Of a stretch of DNA of 64,000 bases, positions 62,301 to 64,000 are shown in pieces. The stretch spans positions 565,291 to 629,290 of the forward strand of contig ML213510.1 in the NCBI GenBank assembly GCA_004369045.1, in the 5' to 3' direction. The position numbers and the translations under genes are program-made. The stretch's first letter is position 1. Each line of letters begins with the position of its first letter. The notes beneath the pieces were generated by a model, which was given only the letters and a program-made list of their open reading frames with translations, was not told the origin of the DNA and made no database searches. The stretch is from Heliocybe sulcata (Eukaryota > Basidiomycota > Agaricomycetes > Gloeophyllales > Gloeophyllaceae).

Positions 62301-62534
62301 CGGTCGATTGTCGAGGAATACGCTGCATCGCACAATCTCCTCTTCATACCCACCGGCAAAGCTCATGAGACATCGCGGATGCCTCTGTTCCGCGTCTCTC
62401 AGCGCGCGGATGGCAAGGGTGGCCTGTTGGTGTATATACTGGACGATGCTGTTTGGGCGCCTGAGCCCGATGGAGAGTTCCGGGCGATAAGCTTGGAAAG
62501 CATGGTGGCTCGAGCATTGAAGGATAACCGGTAG
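59302..62534 (+). CDS. G-patch/GCFC-domain splicing factor, TFIP11/Ntr1-like
   Basis: The ATG at 59302 follows the tRNA by 77 bp. The acidic N-terminus (MPRRKRDFLDDGDSD, ENDPDLREERELFENPYGRK) is the TFIP11 N-terminal region. Residues 154-225 hold two tandem Gly/Arg repeats. The G-patch is at about residues 285-327 (FGARMLEKMGWQAGTGLGAT). The long C-terminal GCFC region has WIGNEDARLRKKV, WLPKVRSVINNDWDPR, ILPKVRKAVADWNPRKD and ILATEFFPKWLDVLHFW. Ntr1/TFIP11 recruits and activates the helicase Prp43 to take apart the intron-lariat spliceosome. Introns interrupt the C-terminal half. The function fits a genome with many short introns. Confidence 0.94.
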
Positions 62535-63551
62535 TGGCGATAGTCCGGTGGATTTGTATGTCGGATTTGTGGAATTAGAATCAGTACGATGTGTTTGACT
62601 CTGTCATGTGCAATACCTGGATGTGCTGCTGATCGTGGCCTGGGCTGACAGGCGGCGGCTGGTGGCGGTATGATCATGTTCAGGAAAGGTTACGTCTCTA
62701 CCTATCTGCAAAGATAGCGAATGGCTGTCAGTAACACTGCGTTGCAGCCTATCAAATTCACTGTCATCGGTGCCTTGCTGGCTGCCTCCCAGACGTAATA
62801 TCAGCGCTACCGTATCAGCCTCCGACTTAGCCGGCGTAAGTACTTATAGCACTATGACCATTACATAAGAGAGGCCTGTCACCCGTTGAAGAGATGGCGA
62901 GTGATTCGCGCTGCTCACAATGATAGGCGCTATTACTTGGATGGTTAATGTCGCTTTGCCTGGGTACATCACCGGGGTATTGGCCTATTTTTGTAACTCC
63001 CGCGTCCAGGTTAGGGTCACAGTCTTAAGGCACAACCCAGCTTTGATGCGCCCCGGCTGTGATAACTCCGTGGTGGTTTCGCCAATTCGGAGGACCTCCG
63101 TCATCCCGGGGTGAGAAGAGCAGCGGGGCCGTGAATACAGTCCGAGGTTGCATGAGAATCTTGAAGGTGTTGCGCATGCGCGCCAGCGCCTATCTGTCGC
63201 GTCCTTTGAGACAGGGGAGGTTGGTCGCTCAGCCGACGGTAGTATGTCTCGAATACCTAGACCTGAGCAGCCTGTGCCGCCATTACGGGGGAGAGGCACC
63301 AACGGTAGTGATCTCTACGGTTGCCCCAGAGGCTCAGGTCTATAATCGAGTGATCGACCACGTCTCGCCCTGACGGCGCCTGCCGGGGTCCCTGTGTGAC
63401 TTGACACGGTGCTGTTTCCTCCGGCTTTACTCACATTTTGTTCTAATGTTTATATGGCCGCAGTGGCGGTCAGCTAAATAGGACCAGATTTTCTTCACCG
63501 CTCGCAGTGCGTCCGCCACCCTCAAGGTTCATCTACGAATGCCGGCGCCTG
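62535..63551. other. 1.0-kb non-coding region after the G-patch gene
   Basis: No ORF with recognisable content on either strand. The longest frames (about 105 codons on both strands near 63000-63370) mirror each other and lack any known motif. Confidence 0.5.
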
Positions 63552-64000
63552 CGACTTATGCCCAATTGGTTTACGACTGGAGAAAAGACCGGATTTTTTT
63601 TTTCTGCAGATATGCTCTAAGTCATTGTGCAATACAATGAGCGACACTTTGAACCTTAGAGTAACATGTGTGAGACCTTTCTGTATGGCTGAACGTTTGG
63701 TCTACAAGACCGGTTACCCGGTCACCGGTCACAAACGGCATATGTCCAAATATTGGTGAAGAAAAGACTGGACGCTCATTTTGTCTTTGCAGATATCCTC
63801 TAACTCATTCTACCATATGATCATTCGCGGCCCTTTTGCACCTTACTCGTCGACATACGTCCAATTGGTCCATAACTAGAAGAAAACTTTGGGCGCTCGT
63901 CTTTTCTTCGCAGATATGCTATAACTCATTATACAATGCGATTGGCGGCCCTTCCGAACCTTAGAATAACATCCGAGACCCCTTTCTCCATGGCCGAACG
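63552..64000. repeat. three diverged copies of a roughly 110-150-bp non-coding repeat, running off the right edge
   Basis: Copies at about 63552-63695, 63739-63844 and 63852-64000. Shared blocks in order: a variant of ATRYGTCCAATTGGT, then AGAAGAAAAGACT-like, a T-rich run, GCAGATATGCTCTAACTCATT, a CGGCCCTTTTGAACCTTA-like block and, in copies 1 and 3, a segment ending TGGCYGAACG. The middle copy lacks that last segment. No frame is open through all copies. Could be part of a transposon terminus, a MITE family or subterminal DNA. Confidence 0.75.

Overview
The window is nuclear DNA of a mushroom-forming basidiomycete (Agaricomycetes; Polyporales-like is only a guess). Evidence: almost every conserved gene is cut by roughly 40-60 nt GT-AG introns. 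The families present (BTB/POZ orphan, Con7-type zinc finger, DUF7330-like, fungal HNH_2-like, GPI-anchored chitin deacetylase) are typical of that group, and housekeeping genes lie on both strands with short spacers. Two intron-containing tRNA-Pro(AGG) genes are present. I see no CRISPR array, intact transposon, virus or biosynthetic cluster. Gene models were spliced by eye from frame, phase and splice signals, so internal exon ends may be off by a few bases.

Left part (1-16.7 kb) is gene-poor. It holds a BTB protein (730-1519), an F-box/RCC1 protein (1677-3901, minus) preceded by a possible 67-aa small gene only 68 nt upstream, and a Con7-like C2H2 factor (8473-10477, minus). About 4.2 kb and 6.2 kb of DNA with no recognisable gene flank the Con7-like gene.

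Right part (16.7-62.5 kb) is gene-dense. In order: RING protein; Arp8 of INO80 (minus); tRNA-Pro (minus); TOR kinase (minus, about 8.7 kb); Rom2-like Rho1 GEF; chitin deacetylase; serine-rich orphan (minus); carnitine acetyltransferase with mitochondrial-type N-terminus and SKL C-terminus (minus); broken HNH gene; DnaJ-X protein; M20 amidohydrolase (minus); DUF7330-like protein (minus); possible 47-aa membrane protein; mitochondrial EF-Ts (minus); Sec1; proteasome ATPase Rpt4 (minus); tRNA-Pro; TFIP11/Ntr1 G-patch splicing factor. From 63.55 kb to the edge there are three diverged copies of a non-coding repeat.

Functional links: TOR and the Rom2-like GEF are head to head, and a cell-wall chitin deacetylase follows, which fits the growth/cell-wall-integrity axis known from yeast (Tor2-Rom2-Rho1). 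The second tRNA-Pro sits in the short divergent promoter between RPT4 and the G-patch gene. No wholly new system is proven; the best leads are the two unlisted small genes, the dual-targeting layout of the carnitine acetyltransferase, and the gene-free flanks of the Con7-like regulator.
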